A stretch of DNA of 64,000 nt, taken from positions 496,001 to 560,000 of the forward strand of contig QRDG01001910.1 in the NCBI GenBank assembly GCA_012064385.1, read 5' to 3'. Position 1 is the stretch's first letter. The number at the start of each line of letters is the position of its first letter. Below are positions 32,260 through 43,800 of the stretch, in pieces. This stretch comes from Puccinellia tenuiflora (lineage: Eukaryota; Streptophyta; Magnoliopsida; Poales; Poaceae). Below the pieces are notes generated by a model, which was given only the letters and a program-made list of their open reading frames with translations, had not been told where the DNA came from and did not search any database. The translations under genes were made by a program, and so were the position numbers.

Positions 32260-34588
32260 CTACTTGACAAGGCCTAGGCTGAGGATGCCAAAGGAGGTAT
32301 GAGGCCAGTCCTTCTCCTTGGCCTTGGTCAGCATGGCTCTGCCCCAGGACACCCACCCCTCCCACGGCATCCTCTTGTCCCAGCTGCTCCCCCACTCCAG
32401 CAGCAGCTTTAGCCCTTCCTCCGCCTGCTCCTGCGCCTCCTCGTACATCTCCGTGTTGAGGCACACCTGCGCGAGGACCAGCCGAGGCTCCCCCACAAAC
32501 GGGTTCTTGGCGATGCTCTCCCGGAGGAGCTCCTCGACTTTGCACCGCTCCGCCGCCTCGTCGCTGCACACTGCTTCCCAGTAGAGGTCTCGCGCTGCCT
32601 TCTGCTCATCGGCGTTGAGCACCTTGGTGCAGCCATCGAATACCGGAGGGATCACTAGGGCGATGTCCTCGTCGCGGGCAGCTGAGTCATCGGCTTCTTG
32701 GCCGGCGGTATGTGCTCGCTGAGCTATGTATATCTCCTCTTCGCGAACGATGAGGCTATAGAGCGCGCCCATGCGGGAGATGGACGTGGTCCAGAGGCCG
32801 GGCTTGCCGGTGCCAGGCCACAGCGACGTCCAGTTGTTGCCTCGAAACTCAAGGCGGCCGTTGGTGTTGTCGAAGAGGCGGTCCTGCCAGTCGAACAGCT
32901 GGTCACTGAAGTCTGCCATTGTCATCAGAAGGAATGTCGCCGCTACACGCCTAGAGAGAGCCACATCCTCACCGGTCCTGCAGGATAATGATTCACATCA
33001 GGTGCACAGTGGATGCAGATTGCAGAACCACATTTATCAAAAATTCCATTTAGTTTGTGTAAGGAATAGGGAGTAGTTTTCTAAGAATTTTTCTTTCGCT
33101 TTACTCGGCTGCATAGTCTGAATTTTGGATAAGGATCAGAATAGATATCTTTAGTGTTAATTGTGGTGGCTAGTAGTTCATCCTGAAGGGCCCGTTCGGC
33201 ATCAAAGTATTTTTGAAGTATTATAAGAATACTATGGTTTCTAAATAAACTGAAGTATTAAATACTTTGAGGTGTTTGGATGCATTGAATGATGTGGTTT
33301 TAAAACTGAAGTATTCCCTCAATACTTCATTTTTTTGTCGTTTCAGAAACTTTGGTCTTGACCTCTTTTTTCCTAAAGCACGAAACTGAAGTATCCATCC
33401 GCCTGGCACTCAAATACTTCATTTTCTGAATACTGTAGTTTTAAGAAAACTGAGCTCCCAAACTGAGCCGAATTATTGCAAGTATTTTGAAAACATTGGT
33501 TGCAGCAGAAATAACCAAATTAAATAGAAATATTCCAGACTTCCCAGTTAACATGTATGGGCAAGTTGCCACGGGTACTGTTCTAAATCTTCTTGGCAGG
33601 ACACTAAATACTGTTCTAACTACATCTGTGACAGGAAATGAGATTTTGACCTGTATAAAGTGCCTGAAACAAAGTACTCTCTCCGTTCCATATTAAGTGT
33701 CGCTGATTTAGCACAAATTTGTACTAAATCAGCAACAATGAAACAGAGGGAGTATTTCGCATCAGTTTGAAAGGTGGGGACCCTTGGTAGGTTATAAGGT
33801 AGGTCCTAAATTCTTGATAAATACTATATGAACGCCTAATAACTGGCAAATCCTGAATCTTAAAACTTGTAATGATCAGCTATATAAGAGTACTTGATCC
33901 TCAGTTCTTAAACTATTATCTTGTATTTCTCAGTGAACTCTATTCATCTGCCAGTACTTCCAAACACTGCACAACAATGTTCCGTTCAGTTCTGTAAATG
34001 AGTCGAGTGATTCCAAGCAAGCAGGAACAAAAAAAAAAAAATGCTATCATAATCAATAAATAAACACCTGATGTGCTTGACAGTGATGCCGGCGGCCGGG
34101 AGTAGCCGCTGGATCTTGCTGCGCCAGGGCTCGGCCTCCTGGAACACCCCTTGGCGCGCGTCCCGGACGGACTCCTCGGACCGGGCCAGGTCAGCCACGA
34201 GGTCCTCGTCCGCGTAGTGGAAGAGCAGGTCGTCGTGTATGATCTGCTGGCGCGGGACGAGCCGCTCGGCTTCGTCCCCAACGACGGCGGCGACGCGGGC
34301 GCGGCCGACGTCGGGCTCGAATATGGTGAGGTTGACGTAGGAGTTGGAGTAGGCGGAGTGGTAGAGGCCGCACCGGCACACGGCGTCGGGGGCCGCCCAG
34401 AGGTGGAGGATCCGGTGGACCTCGAGGAGGTGCGCGAGGAAGGTGCCGTGCTTGTGCCAGCACTCGCCCGCGCCGGCGGCGCGCAGAACGGCTGCGAGGG
34501 CGGGGAGGGACGGGTCGGAGTGGGACTCCTCGCCGCGGAGGAACGGGCGCGCCGCGGCCAGCGCGTCGTCGAAGGAGCGGGCCGTCAT
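32260..34588 (-). CDS. DUF6817 / TPR-like protein, 412 aa
   Basis: Two exons, 34588-34068 and 32977-32260, give 413 codons including the stop. The intron has GT...AG borders and joins AAGCACATCAG to GACCGGTGAGG in frame (KHIRTGEDVALSRR). The start is the ATG at 34588 (MTARSFDDALAAARPFL); an in-frame ATG 25 codons upstream would add only a Pro/Thr-rich leader. Exon 1 holds the DUF6817 region with His-rich blocks (ECWHKHGTFLAHL, CGLYHSAYSNSY, HDDLLFHYADEDL) that suggest an HD-like metal-binding fold. Exon 2 has FLLMTMADFSDQLF, DLYWEAVC and a TPR-like C-terminus (LVLAQVCLNTEMYEEA, LLLEWGSSWDKRMPW). Plant homologues are about this length and their role is not known to me. No signal peptide or membrane segment is evident. 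The 1.09 kb intron hosts MITEs. The gene appears intact. Confidence 0.88.
33187..33470. mobile_element. Possible diverged Tourist-like MITE in intron
   Basis: The left end GGGCCCGTTCGGC and the right end CCCAAACTGAGCC are imperfect inverted repeats of the Tourist type (GGCCCGTTTGG...). The interior has inverted GAAGTATT/AATACTTC motifs. No clean 3-bp duplication is visible, so confidence is limited. Confidence 0.45.
33677..33752. mobile_element. Short Stowaway MITE in DUF6817 intron
   Basis: CTCTCTCCGTTCCATATTAAGTG at the left and a degenerate AATGAAACAGAGGGAG at the right are Stowaway (Tc1/mariner) ends, flanked by TA (33675-33676, 33753-33754). At 76 bp it looks internally deleted. Confidence 0.85.
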
Positions 34589-35426
34589 GGGGGGCACTCT
34601 AGTTGGAGTTGGAGGGGAAGAGGGTGGAGGTTGCCGTGTTGCTGGGTGACTGACCTTTTGCATAGACGGGAGGTTGCAAGAATAGAGAAACGTGTTCGGC
34701 CGAAGGAGTTATACTTTTTTTTTTCGATTTTCTTTTAAGATTCCATTTCGGTAGAGTAGACATAACAAAGAAAGTCCACTTGTCTTCACTGGTGAAGTTC
34801 ACTTTTTTTTTCCCCTTAAAACATCTCTTAAATCTGAAACAAGAACTCATAGAATAGTGTACTGTATACTCCAATCCGTTCCGGTTTAATTTATATTCTG
34901 GGCCAAATATGTGTTCAAATTTAGTCTATATTTTATTGTAAGAAACAGGCTTCCCATTAATATATCCCCCGATAATAGCTCAACATTAAATCTCAACCAC
35001 TCATGTTCAATCAAATTGCATGCTAGCATTTAATTAAACTTTGGTAAGAAAAAAATGCATTGTTTACCGTGATATTGCTCAAAGTTCAACACCAGTCTGC
35101 ATTTTTTTAGGATGTAGAATAAAATGGAACGGCTGGAGTATCTCGTTTAACCCAAAAAAATCTTAGCCGGACTTCTAATATAATTTAAGTGTATACATGT
35201 TGATTGGAGGAGATTATCACATTCTACTTCAGGATCCCTAAAAATGTGCCATAGTTTGTTTACCAAGCTTGTATATGGATGGGATAATTCCAATATATCC
35301 CCACACACTCCTTATCATTGGGAATTAAAAGCGCTTCACCATACTAGTGGGTTAGGATGGAGAGTATTTAGAGACATTGGGTAAAACAAAGGGTTCTACC
35401 AAATCCTCTCCAATCCCCAATCTCCT
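34589..35426. other. Upstream region of the DUF6817 gene
   Basis: No gene is seen. The first 200 bases would contain the promoter of the minus-strand gene, including T-rich runs near 34715 and 34804. I find no firm TATA box. Confidence 0.5.
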
Positions 35427-35429
35427 TAA

Positions 35430-36054
35430 GGGTCCGTTTGGATCGTCGTTGACGTGGGTGTACCCGTCGGGTGTACCACCATGAGGATACCTGGTGCACA
35501 CTTGGACCACGGCCCACATGGAGTCCACGGGACAGCCCATTATGGAGGCTCGCAACGAGGAGTACGCCCCAAGCTATGAGGAGCCCAAAGGCGGTTTAAC
35601 CTTTCCTTACTTGTAAAAACCGAGTCAGTAGCGAACTCCCGGGACCCAGTCTCCTATATAAAGGCTGAGAGGACCGCTGACCTAAAATATAAGCACTCTT
35701 CCAATACCAAAACCCTAGCTAGATCGCATCTGGCGGGATCACCATTGTAGCCCTTTGTACACCTTGAAATCAATACCAGACGAGCGGGAAGTAGGGTATT
35801 ACCCTCCGGGGGCCTGAACCTGGGTAAATCTTGCTTGTCAGCCGACGATTCCACCGGCGCTACCATGTTCCTCCCCTTCTTACGAAATCCGAGGATGTCA
35901 TCGAAGGGATTTGCCGTGGTAACCCCACGTCAGCCGTATTCTAATGGAAACGGTCGTAAAAATAACAGGACCTCGTTAGCTCTGTGTATTCGACATGCCA
36001 AGAGCAGTGTAAAAATACCGACCGGAAAAATCTTACGCCATCCCAAACAGGGCC
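35430..36054. mobile_element. Tourist-like MITE carrying a nested solo LTR
   Basis: Ends GGGTCCGTTTGGAT and ATCCCAAACAGGGCC are flanked by TAA on both sides (35427-35429, 36055-36057). Removing the 483-bp LTR and one copy of its duplication leaves a MITE of about 137 bp. Confidence 0.82.
35450..35932 (+). mobile_element. 483-bp solo LTR nested in the Tourist MITE
   Basis: It begins TGACGTGGGTGTACC and ends GGTAACCCCACGTCA, so its tips are inverted repeats with TG...CA ends. The flanking pentamers are GTCGT (35445-35449) and GCCGT (35933-35937), a one-mismatch duplication. A TATA-like TATATAAAGG near 35656 and the CCGGGGGCCTGAACCTGGGTAAA-like block near 35805-35826 resemble promoter and U5 parts of grass LTRs. 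Family not identified. Confidence 0.78.
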
Positions 36055-36057
36055 TAA

Positions 36058-36590
36058 GGATGAAATATAAAATTAGGCCTTGCATGGATAACATGTGGCC
36101 CAAAAATGGTAAAATGGTTTGTAGAATTCGAAAACACTGAAATACAAAATCACGGTAATATGAACGGAATGCATGTGAACATATTGAGGATTGAAAAATA
36201 AATGATTATGTAAACTTGGCTGATTGGTTCACAAGAATAGGAAAAAACACAAGAATCCTACTAAATATTTGCAGATCAAAATCGAACCATGTGAGAAAGT
36301 ATAATTAGAATGTTATTATGTCACTAAAGATCTCAGTCTTGTTCTTCTCTTCAGGTGTGGAAATTTGAAAAGGTGATCCAAATGGATTGCAAAATTTACG
36401 TGGCTTTTCCTTTAAAACTAAAATCAAAGGAAAAGCAATCTATGTTTTTTCGTTTGCTCCACTCATCTGAACCGAAAGGTGAATAGTGCCATCGTAGGAA
36501 ATTTTTGGTATTGTTATGATGATTTCATTTTTATTTTGAACCAAAAGAACCCTCAATGGTAATAACATAGTGTGATGCAACTAAAGAGCA
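36058..36590. other. Intergenic AT-rich DNA
   Basis: I see no gene or clear element here. Confidence 0.6.
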
Positions 36591-36955
36591 ATGGGGCGGG
36601 GAGAGGGAAGGCAACGCACTAGAAGGAAGCACATTGTCCACGGTCGCCCCTCCGACCTTCCTTCCCCTAAAGGGCGAGTGGATACACACGCCGGGCAAGC
36701 TTGGATCCTTGGTGAAATATCTCTATGGTGTTCATGTAGGTTTGAATTGATCGATGGTGAAGTTGTTCATGGTCACTTTGTAAACTCTTCTTATCTTGCG
36801 CCCAGGTTTAGAGTGGCCCATTGTTGTTGTTGTTTCGATTGTCCTCTGTGCTTGGGTTGCCTCATTGTAATCGTCCAGACGCTGCGAACTTTGTAACAAT
36901 GGTATTAACATCCGGGTGAATGCCAAGATCTCAAAAGAAAAAGGATTCCACTGCC
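36591..36955 (+). other. Possible LINE 3' fragment
   Basis: The stretch ends TTGCCTCATTGTAATCG...GAACTTTGTAAC...AAAAGAAAAAGG, which loosely resembles LINE 3' ends. No target duplication or coding match supports it firmly. Confidence 0.3.
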
Positions 36956-37043
36956 AAGCTAAACAATTCAAAAATTGACCAGGAACGGACCCACCAAGTC
37001 ACATAATCACATTTACATCTTCTCATCATAACATAGGATCAGA

Positions 37044-39147
37044 TCAGGACTCGGTGAGGAGGAACGCAGTGTGTGGTCGCTCCGTGGAGGACAGGTCGCC
37101 GCCCTTCGGTGTGGAGTTCCGGCTCCTGTCCACGCTCGCCCGCGCGTTGGCGGCGCTGCTCCTCATCCTCTCCCTCAAGCCCCTGCACGACTGCATGTGC
37201 GAGTGCAGCTCCTGCGGCTTGAACCCCTTCCCGCATTGCCTGCAGGTCGTCGAGAATGAGAGGTGTTAGCACTTGTCAGTACACAACTTGCTTTGCGAGT
37301 TGCGACTATTTTCAAACGAAAGGGTCCATGAAATCTGAAGAATTAATCTAATTATCTAAGCACTCTTCGCATTCAATTTTTCTTCTTCTAAAGAAGCCTT
37401 CATTCATAGTTCAGACGTCAATTTCAGGACTAATCTGCAGAGACGCGATAATCTGTAGAATAATAGTTGCAAGCATCCTGCCGATCGAAACAGCAGGAAT
37501 TCGAAGCTAGGAGCTATAGCACGCGTCCCATGGTTGTCTCGGGCGGACACTCCGCAGACCCAAGCACCGAACTTAACCGACGGCGACGAGCACAGGAACC
37601 GGTCAGAACCGGTAACACAGAGTGGTCTAGCTAAATCCGTTGAGAGAAGCTAGCGAGTTTACTGAGAGTAGCCATAGCCATATAGGATGCTTACGAGCAA
37701 CGCGGCAGGGTTGCCGGCTTGTGAGCGGCCGCGACGCGGTCTCGCCTCCCTCCGTCCCGGTTCCCCTTGCCGTCTTTCCCGCCAGCTCGGTGCATCTTCA
37801 CCTTCCTGCTGCTCATGCTGTCACGTCGCCAAGAACTTGGTACTATTTAATTCAAATTGTAGAAGCCATCAAAACAGTTTGATAATCAATCATGTACTCA
37901 CCGGATGCCGCAGCCATCGATGCCGGGGAGGCATAGGGGCGTCCTCGACAAGCCGTTGTTGTCGTCGTCGTCCACGGCGCCGGCGCCCTGCCGCGGCACG
38001 ATGGGCCGGAGCGCGGCGTCGTCGACGCCGTCGGCCGCCGCGCCGCAAGTCAGGATGCTGTGGAGCACCCGCGCCACGCGCATCCTCCCCACGGCAGGGC
38101 GCTGCTTCTTCTCGCCGCCGCCCATTGCCGCCGTCTGCGCCGCTACCACCGCCTGCTGCTCGGTCGCTGTATTTCTCACCGCCGCTTCTCGCTGCTTTCG
38201 CTGATGAAATTCCTGCGGCAAAACGATCCTGAACGGCTTTTCGAGACGCGCTGGCTCTCCGTCGTCGTCGTCGTCGCCGCCGAAAGAGTCCTGGTCTGTC
38301 GTCGGCAGCGGCGGCTTCGGGGAGCTCTCGTCGTAGTCTCGTGTCACCTGGACGCGGAGCTCCTCCTGCTCACGATTTCCCTTCCTGTTCAGTTTCTTTT
38401 CCTCTGCTATACAACCACAATTTGTCGAAGTGTTTGTTAATTTCAACATCGAACTAAAAAATCATATCGAGACAGACAGACAGTCACCTGGCCCGTCGGC
38501 GCAAGGGGGAGGCGTTCGTCGCACGTCGCAGCCCTTGAGCACGTACTCGTTCCCGGAGACGGGCGCGATGAGGTCATCGTCCAGCAGGTCCTGCCATACG
38601 TACCCGGCCTTGTACTTCCTGCAGCATATCATATTATCATGGAAACAATTAACGGGAGGAGCTAGCATATTATGGAAACATAGCTGCAGGATCACGAATG
38701 GAAAGTCATGAGGCAATTAAGCAAATCAATCAATGGGAGATACTAAAACGTTGCCGGAGAAAGAAACGGCAATCAATCAAGGCCGGGGACTGATCGAATT
38801 ATTAGTTTCCATCCATCCCAAAAATTATAAGTACTACCTTTTGTAAGACCAGGAGAAGTTGTCCGGCATGTCCTTGCCGCGGACCTCCGAGAGCCACCTC
38901 TTCACATCTGAATCAATCAATGTACGCCATTGCGATTAGCTGCTGCTGCATAAAACGGATCCACTAATCAACAATGGCAGCACGGGCGGACGGACGTACC
39001 GCGGAGGCGCACGCCGGCGCGGTGGAGGTGGCCGAGGTTGACGCGGAAGAGGTGGGGCTGGTCCGTCCTGCCTCCGCGGCTCAGGAAATACACCACGTTG
39101 ATCCGCCTCGCCTCGCCGCCGCCGCCGCCCTTGCACGACTCCATCAT
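37044..39147 (-). CDS. SOK: SOSEKI (DUF966) polarity protein, 348 aa
   Basis: Five exons: 39147-39000, 38907-38838, 38618-38488, 38403-37902 and 37239-37044. All four introns have GT...AG borders, and the spliced length is exactly 349 codons including TGA 37044-37046. The N-terminal DIX-like SOSEKI domain (about residues 14-105) shows RRINVVYFLSRGG, QPHLFRVNLGHLHRAGVRL, DVKRWLSEVRGKDMP, SWSYKRKYKAGYVWQDL and NEYVLKG. The middle exon is low-complexity and acidic (a GDDDDDG run), with FRIVLPQEF and a VGRMRVARVLHSILTCG block. The last exon carries the family's CGKGFKPQELHSHMQSCRG motif. SOSEKI proteins polymerise by the DIX-like domain and sit at polar cell edges; that role is inferred from the family. 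The start is one of two adjacent ATGs (39147/39144); an in-frame ATG at 39216 is possible. The gene looks intact. Confidence 0.92.
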
Positions 39148-39631
39148 GCCGTCTCCGTCTCCGTCCCCGTCGACGACGACAATGCGGAAAGGAACAAGGA
39201 TTTGCGATACCACCAAAGAAGCTGGATCGCGTGGCTCGAGACGGCGAGCGTGGCGTTGGACGCCGAACTGACGGAGTCGCGGCAGGCCTGACTGACTCCT
39301 GGGATAGTTTAGGTTCTTCAGGACCTCTCGCGACCGAGGATTATAGAATAGGATGATGGGGGTTTTGTGTTTCTGTTGGGATGGGGGAAACCGGTATTTA
39401 TTTGCGGAGGCTCCGGACCTGCGTTTGGTGATCGATGTGATGGCCCACCTCGTAGGTCGCTATGGAAAGGAATAATCGCCGTTCGAGACCCTGCTACGGT
39501 TCCCAAAATCATTTCTTTGGCAGGTATTGATTTCAATACTCCATACAAATATATTTAGAAATTAGTGATGTAGTTTCCTTTTCCATAAATGAGAAGGCGG
39601 ATATACTTGGCCACAGTCAATAAGGGCATAA
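39148..39631 (-). other. Likely promoter and 5' leader region of the SOSEKI gene
   Basis: No coding sequence is supported. On the minus strand, AAATAAATA near 39396-39404 is the only TATA-like run, about 250 bp before the start codon. Assignment is by position. Confidence 0.4.
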
Positions 39632-39901
39632 GGGCATGTACAATGGTTGATATGACCATCTTATCATAAACATGTCATCTAATCTAGATATGATAATAAA
39701 ATATGATATACAATGAGTTATTTTTAATCTTATCTTTAATAGTAATCAGATATCTCTAAATATATTGTGAGATAAATTATGTTAAGAGATCATCTCTTAG
39801 TTAAGAAAAAACAAACACTTCTTTTCATTTCTCTCTCTTCCAACTAGCAGTCATGCTAGTATGCTACGTATATTATAATGATAAAACCGTTATACATGTC
39901 C
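39632..39901. mobile_element. MITE-like unit upstream of SOSEKI
   Basis: Left end GGGCATGTACAATGG and right end CCGTTATACATGTCC form an imperfect 15-bp inverted repeat enclosing very AT-rich DNA. The target duplication is unclear. Confidence 0.55.
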
Positions 39902-40193
39902 TATATATAATTTCAATTTGACGAGTTCATTAGCTGCGGCCTCTTCAGGGCGGGCCGTTATCTACTTCCGCCGTTCCTTGACTTCTAGATGGTCCAACTT
40001 CGTAAGCTCCGTCTCTCAACACAGTGATGCAGAGTTAATTTTAGACTGCCGAGATTCCAAGAAACACTAGCTTGGCCAACTACACCGCAGTACTGCTCCG
40101 TGTTCTGAACTCTGGCTCCGGGAGACCCCTGCCCTACTGTTTTTGGAAGATTCTTACTTGGTCATAAACCCGCCATTTGTCGCTGGTAAAAAA
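39902..40193. other. Intergenic DNA
   Basis: Nothing recognised. Confidence 0.6.
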
Positions 40194-40327
40194 TGTTAGA
40201 GTATATATTTGTATATTTGTATTTCCCCACCTGTTAGGAGGTTTCCTGCATTTTCTCACCTGTACATTGTAACTATATGTTGTGGCCTTTGGCCCTGAGG
40301 GAATACAACAAGTCTATTTCACTAACA
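40194..40327 (+). repeat. 5' LTR of copia element
   Basis: TGTTAGAGTATATATTTG...TTCACTAACA, with TG...CA ends. Confidence 0.93.
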
Positions 40328-40339
40328 TGGTATCAGAGC
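40328..40339 (+). other. Primer-binding site (initiator tRNA-Met type)
   Basis: TGGTATCAGAGC lies directly after the LTR with no spacer. Confidence 0.92.
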
Positions 40340-40823
40340 AAAATTGATCTCTCCTCGCAGCCGCCGCCGCCGCCGCACGCCCCGGCATCCTGCCGCCGCG
40401 CCCGGCCGCCGCCGCCTCTCCCTTGCCGGCTCCCTCGCCGGCCTTCTCCGCCCGGCCTTCCCCGTTGCCACCATCGCCATCAAGCTCCGCTCGCCCCCAT
40501 CGCCGTCAAGCTCCGCTCGCCCGCCCCTGTCCCGCCGCGTCTCCGCCTCTGCGACTGCCCCGCCACCCGCCGGAGCTTGCCCGCGGCCGCCCGCCCGTCC
40601 CCGTCGCCCGGCCTCCCTTCACCCGAGCGTGCTCGTCGCCGCTACCGTCGGCTACCGCTCCCTTCACCCGCGCGTGCTGCCGTCGGCTCGATCTGTTTTT
40701 CGAGGTCGGCTCGATCTGGTTTACCGCGGCTCGGCTCGGCTCGGTCCGCCGGCTCGGCTCAGCTGCCTCGCTGGTTCTGAGCCTTTGACTCGTCTGTTTC
40801 GTGAGTAACAAAAAAAATTGTGA
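40340..40823 (+). other. C-rich leader of the copia element
   Basis: A GC-rich untranslated stretch with Pro/Arg-rich open frames in all phases. I treat these as compositional. Confidence 0.7.
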
Positions 40824-40832
40824 TTGAGAGCT

Positions 40833-43800
40833 ATGTCTTCCTCGTCGGGCTATGTTGCGATTCCTCGCTGCCCGGTGATTTTTGATGGCGCGAATTACCC
40901 TGATTTCGCTGCCTTCATGCGCGGTCTTCGTCTTTGGGGTGTGCTTTCTGGCGAGGTCTCCTGTCCGCCGCGCCCCGTTGCTCCTCTGGCACCCATTGCG
41001 CCGCCACCTGTTGTCCTTGCTCCCGATGCTACTCAGGAGGTCAAGGATGCAGTCCAGAGTGCTTATGATACTGCTCTGATTGACTATGACCGGGAGGTCA
41101 AGGAGCATTCTACTGCTGTTGCGACGTACCGGCTGGATCTGTCTGACTACGCTCAGTGGATAGATGAGGATGCTCGTGCTGCTGCTGTCCTTACTTCCAG
41201 TGTTCTGCCTCAGTATGCTGCTGAGTTCATGGGTCTTACCACTGCTGCTGCTCAGTGGACTTTTCTTCGTCAGCGCTATCAGCCGTCTGGTGATGCTCTT
41301 TACCTGTCCGTGGTTCGTCAGGAGCATGATCTTCAGCAGGGTGATTTCACTATTGATGACTTCTACACTCAGAGTGCTGCTATATGGCGTCAACTTGATT
41401 CTCTTCGTACTGCTGTGTGTGGCACCAGTCCCTGCTGTCTGACTGTGCGCGCGGATCTGGAGTTTCAGCGCGTCTATGAGTTATTGTCGCGGCTCCGCAA
41501 GGAGTTTGAGCCGCGCCGTGCCCAGCTGCTTGCCCGTGGTCGTGTTCCGCTCTCTGAGGTACTAGCTGAGCTTCGGGCTGAGGAGACTCGTCTTCGTGGT
41601 GCTGGTCTTCTTGAGGTTCCCTCTGTACTTGCTTCTCGTGGTCCTCCTGTGCCGTCTGCTCGTGGTCCTTCTGTGCCGCCAGCCTCGTTGTGGTCTCCAG
41701 GTCCGCCGATACTCTCTCCTCCTCCGGCCCAGGGTCAGAGTCAGCCTCAGCAGCCCCGTGCATCTCCTCGTCCTCCCTGCGCCTACTGTAACAGGCCTGG
41801 TCATGATATCTCGAGCTGCTGGAAGAGGGATCCCAGCTTACGTCAGCAGTACCATGCTCGTCGGCAGGCTGGTTCTTCAGGATCTTCTGCTGTTGCCCAG
41901 GCTGGATTGTCAGGATCTTCTGCTGCTGCACTGTCTGATCAGGACATTATCCGAGGTCTTCGTAGTCTGCTCGCTGCTACAGGCTCTTCCCCGACGGGTA
42001 CTGCTGGTTCTGTGCCTAGCTCTTCTGGCACCGCGCGACCACCACCTTCTACACAGTCAGGTATGTCATCCCCGTGGTATCTGGATTCTGGAGCTTCTTT
42101 TCATATGACTTCTGCGTCTTCTATTCTTTCTGCTCTTCGCTCTTTTATTTCTCCTGTCCGTGTTATCACGGCTGATGGTACCTCTCTTCCTGTTTCCAGT
42201 CGAGGCACCCTTTCTACTTCCTCTTTCTCTGTTCCTGATGTTTCTCATGTTCCTAGTCTTAAGATGAACCTGTTTTCTGCTAGTCAGCTTACTGATTCTG
42301 GTTGTCGCGTCATTCTTGACGCTGATTCTTGTGCTGTTCAGGACCATCGTACACAGGCCCTGGTTGGAGCTGGCCCTCGCAGCCTTGAGTCCCCGGGGCT
42401 ATGGGAGTTAGACTGCCTTCGCGTTCCTTCTGCTGACACTTTATCAGCCAGTCCTCCTGCGGTTGCTGCTTTTGTCACTGGCTCTTTTCAGCAGTGGCAT
42501 CATCGGCTGGGTCATCTTTGTGGCTCCCGTTTATCGTCCTTAGTTCGTCGTGGTCTTCTGGGGTCTGTCTCAGGAGATGTGTCTTTACATTCGTGTCAGG
42601 GTTGTAGGTTAGGCAAACAGATTCAGCTTCCCTATCCTACTAGTGCGTCTGTATCTCAGCGACCTTTTGATTTAGTTCATTCAGATGTTTGGGGTCCGGC
42701 ACCCTTTGCTTCTAAAGGGGGCCATCGATACTATATTTTGTTCATTGATGATTTTTCACGGTACACCTGGTTATTTTTTATGCGCTCTCGCAGTGAGGTG
42801 CTTGCTATTTATCAGCACTTTGTGGCCATGGTTCGTACTCAGTATTCCACTCCTATTCATGTGTTTCGTGCTGATTCTGCAGGAGAGTATATCTCCCAGC
42901 ACCTGCGTGGTGTCCTTGCTGAGCAGGGCACCCTTGCCCAGTTCTCGTGTCCCGGCGCCCATGCTCAAAATGGTGTCGCCGAGCGTAAGCATCGTCATAT
43001 TCTTGAGACTACCCGTGCTATGATGATTGCTTCCTCTCTTCCGCCGCATTTCTGGGCTGAGGCTGTTGCTACGTCGACTTACCTCATTAACATTCAGCCT
43101 TCTGCTGCTCTTCACGGTGGCATTCCACTCGAGCGTCTCTCTGGTAGCTCTCCAGACTACTCGACTCTTCGTTTATTTGGTTGTGTTTGCTATGTTCTCC
43201 TCCCTCCTCGCGAATGCACCAAACTGACTGCTCAATCTGTTCAGTGTGTCTTTCTTGGATACAGTGATGAGCATAAAGGCTATCGCTGCTGGGACCCTGT
43301 TGGTCGTCGGATGCGCATCTCTCGTGATGTTACGTTTGATGAGACGCGTTCCTTCTATCCTCCCCCCACCTCTGGTACTTACCCGGTGGATGATATCTCT
43401 TTTCTTCTCTTTCCTGACACACCTCCTGCTGTCCCTTCTCCTCCACCTCTTCCTTCTGATGCGCTCCCTTCGTTGGTGCCATCATCTCCTCCGTCTAGTT
43501 CTCCTAGTTCTCCTCGTTCTCCGGCTTCGGATTCTTCCTCTTCTGATGAGTTGTCTTCTGCTGATGCGTCTCCTAGTTCTCCACCTCTTCCGCCTGTTCG
43601 TTCGCGTCGTCCTCCAAACCGTTACTCTCCTAGTCAGTATGGTCTCTCTGTTGTCTCTGAGCCGACTTCTTATCGGGATGCTGAGCAACATCCCGAATGG
43701 CAGCTTGCCATGGCTGAGGAGATTGCTGCGCTTGAGCGCACCGGCACCTGGGATCTTGTCTCTCCACCTCCTGGTGTCCGTCCTATTACGTGTAAGTGGG

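Noticed and set aside
40277..40780. Pro/Arg-rich frames after the copia PBS
   Set aside because: Compositional frames in the GC-rich leader of the retroelement; the real gag-pol frame starts at 40833.
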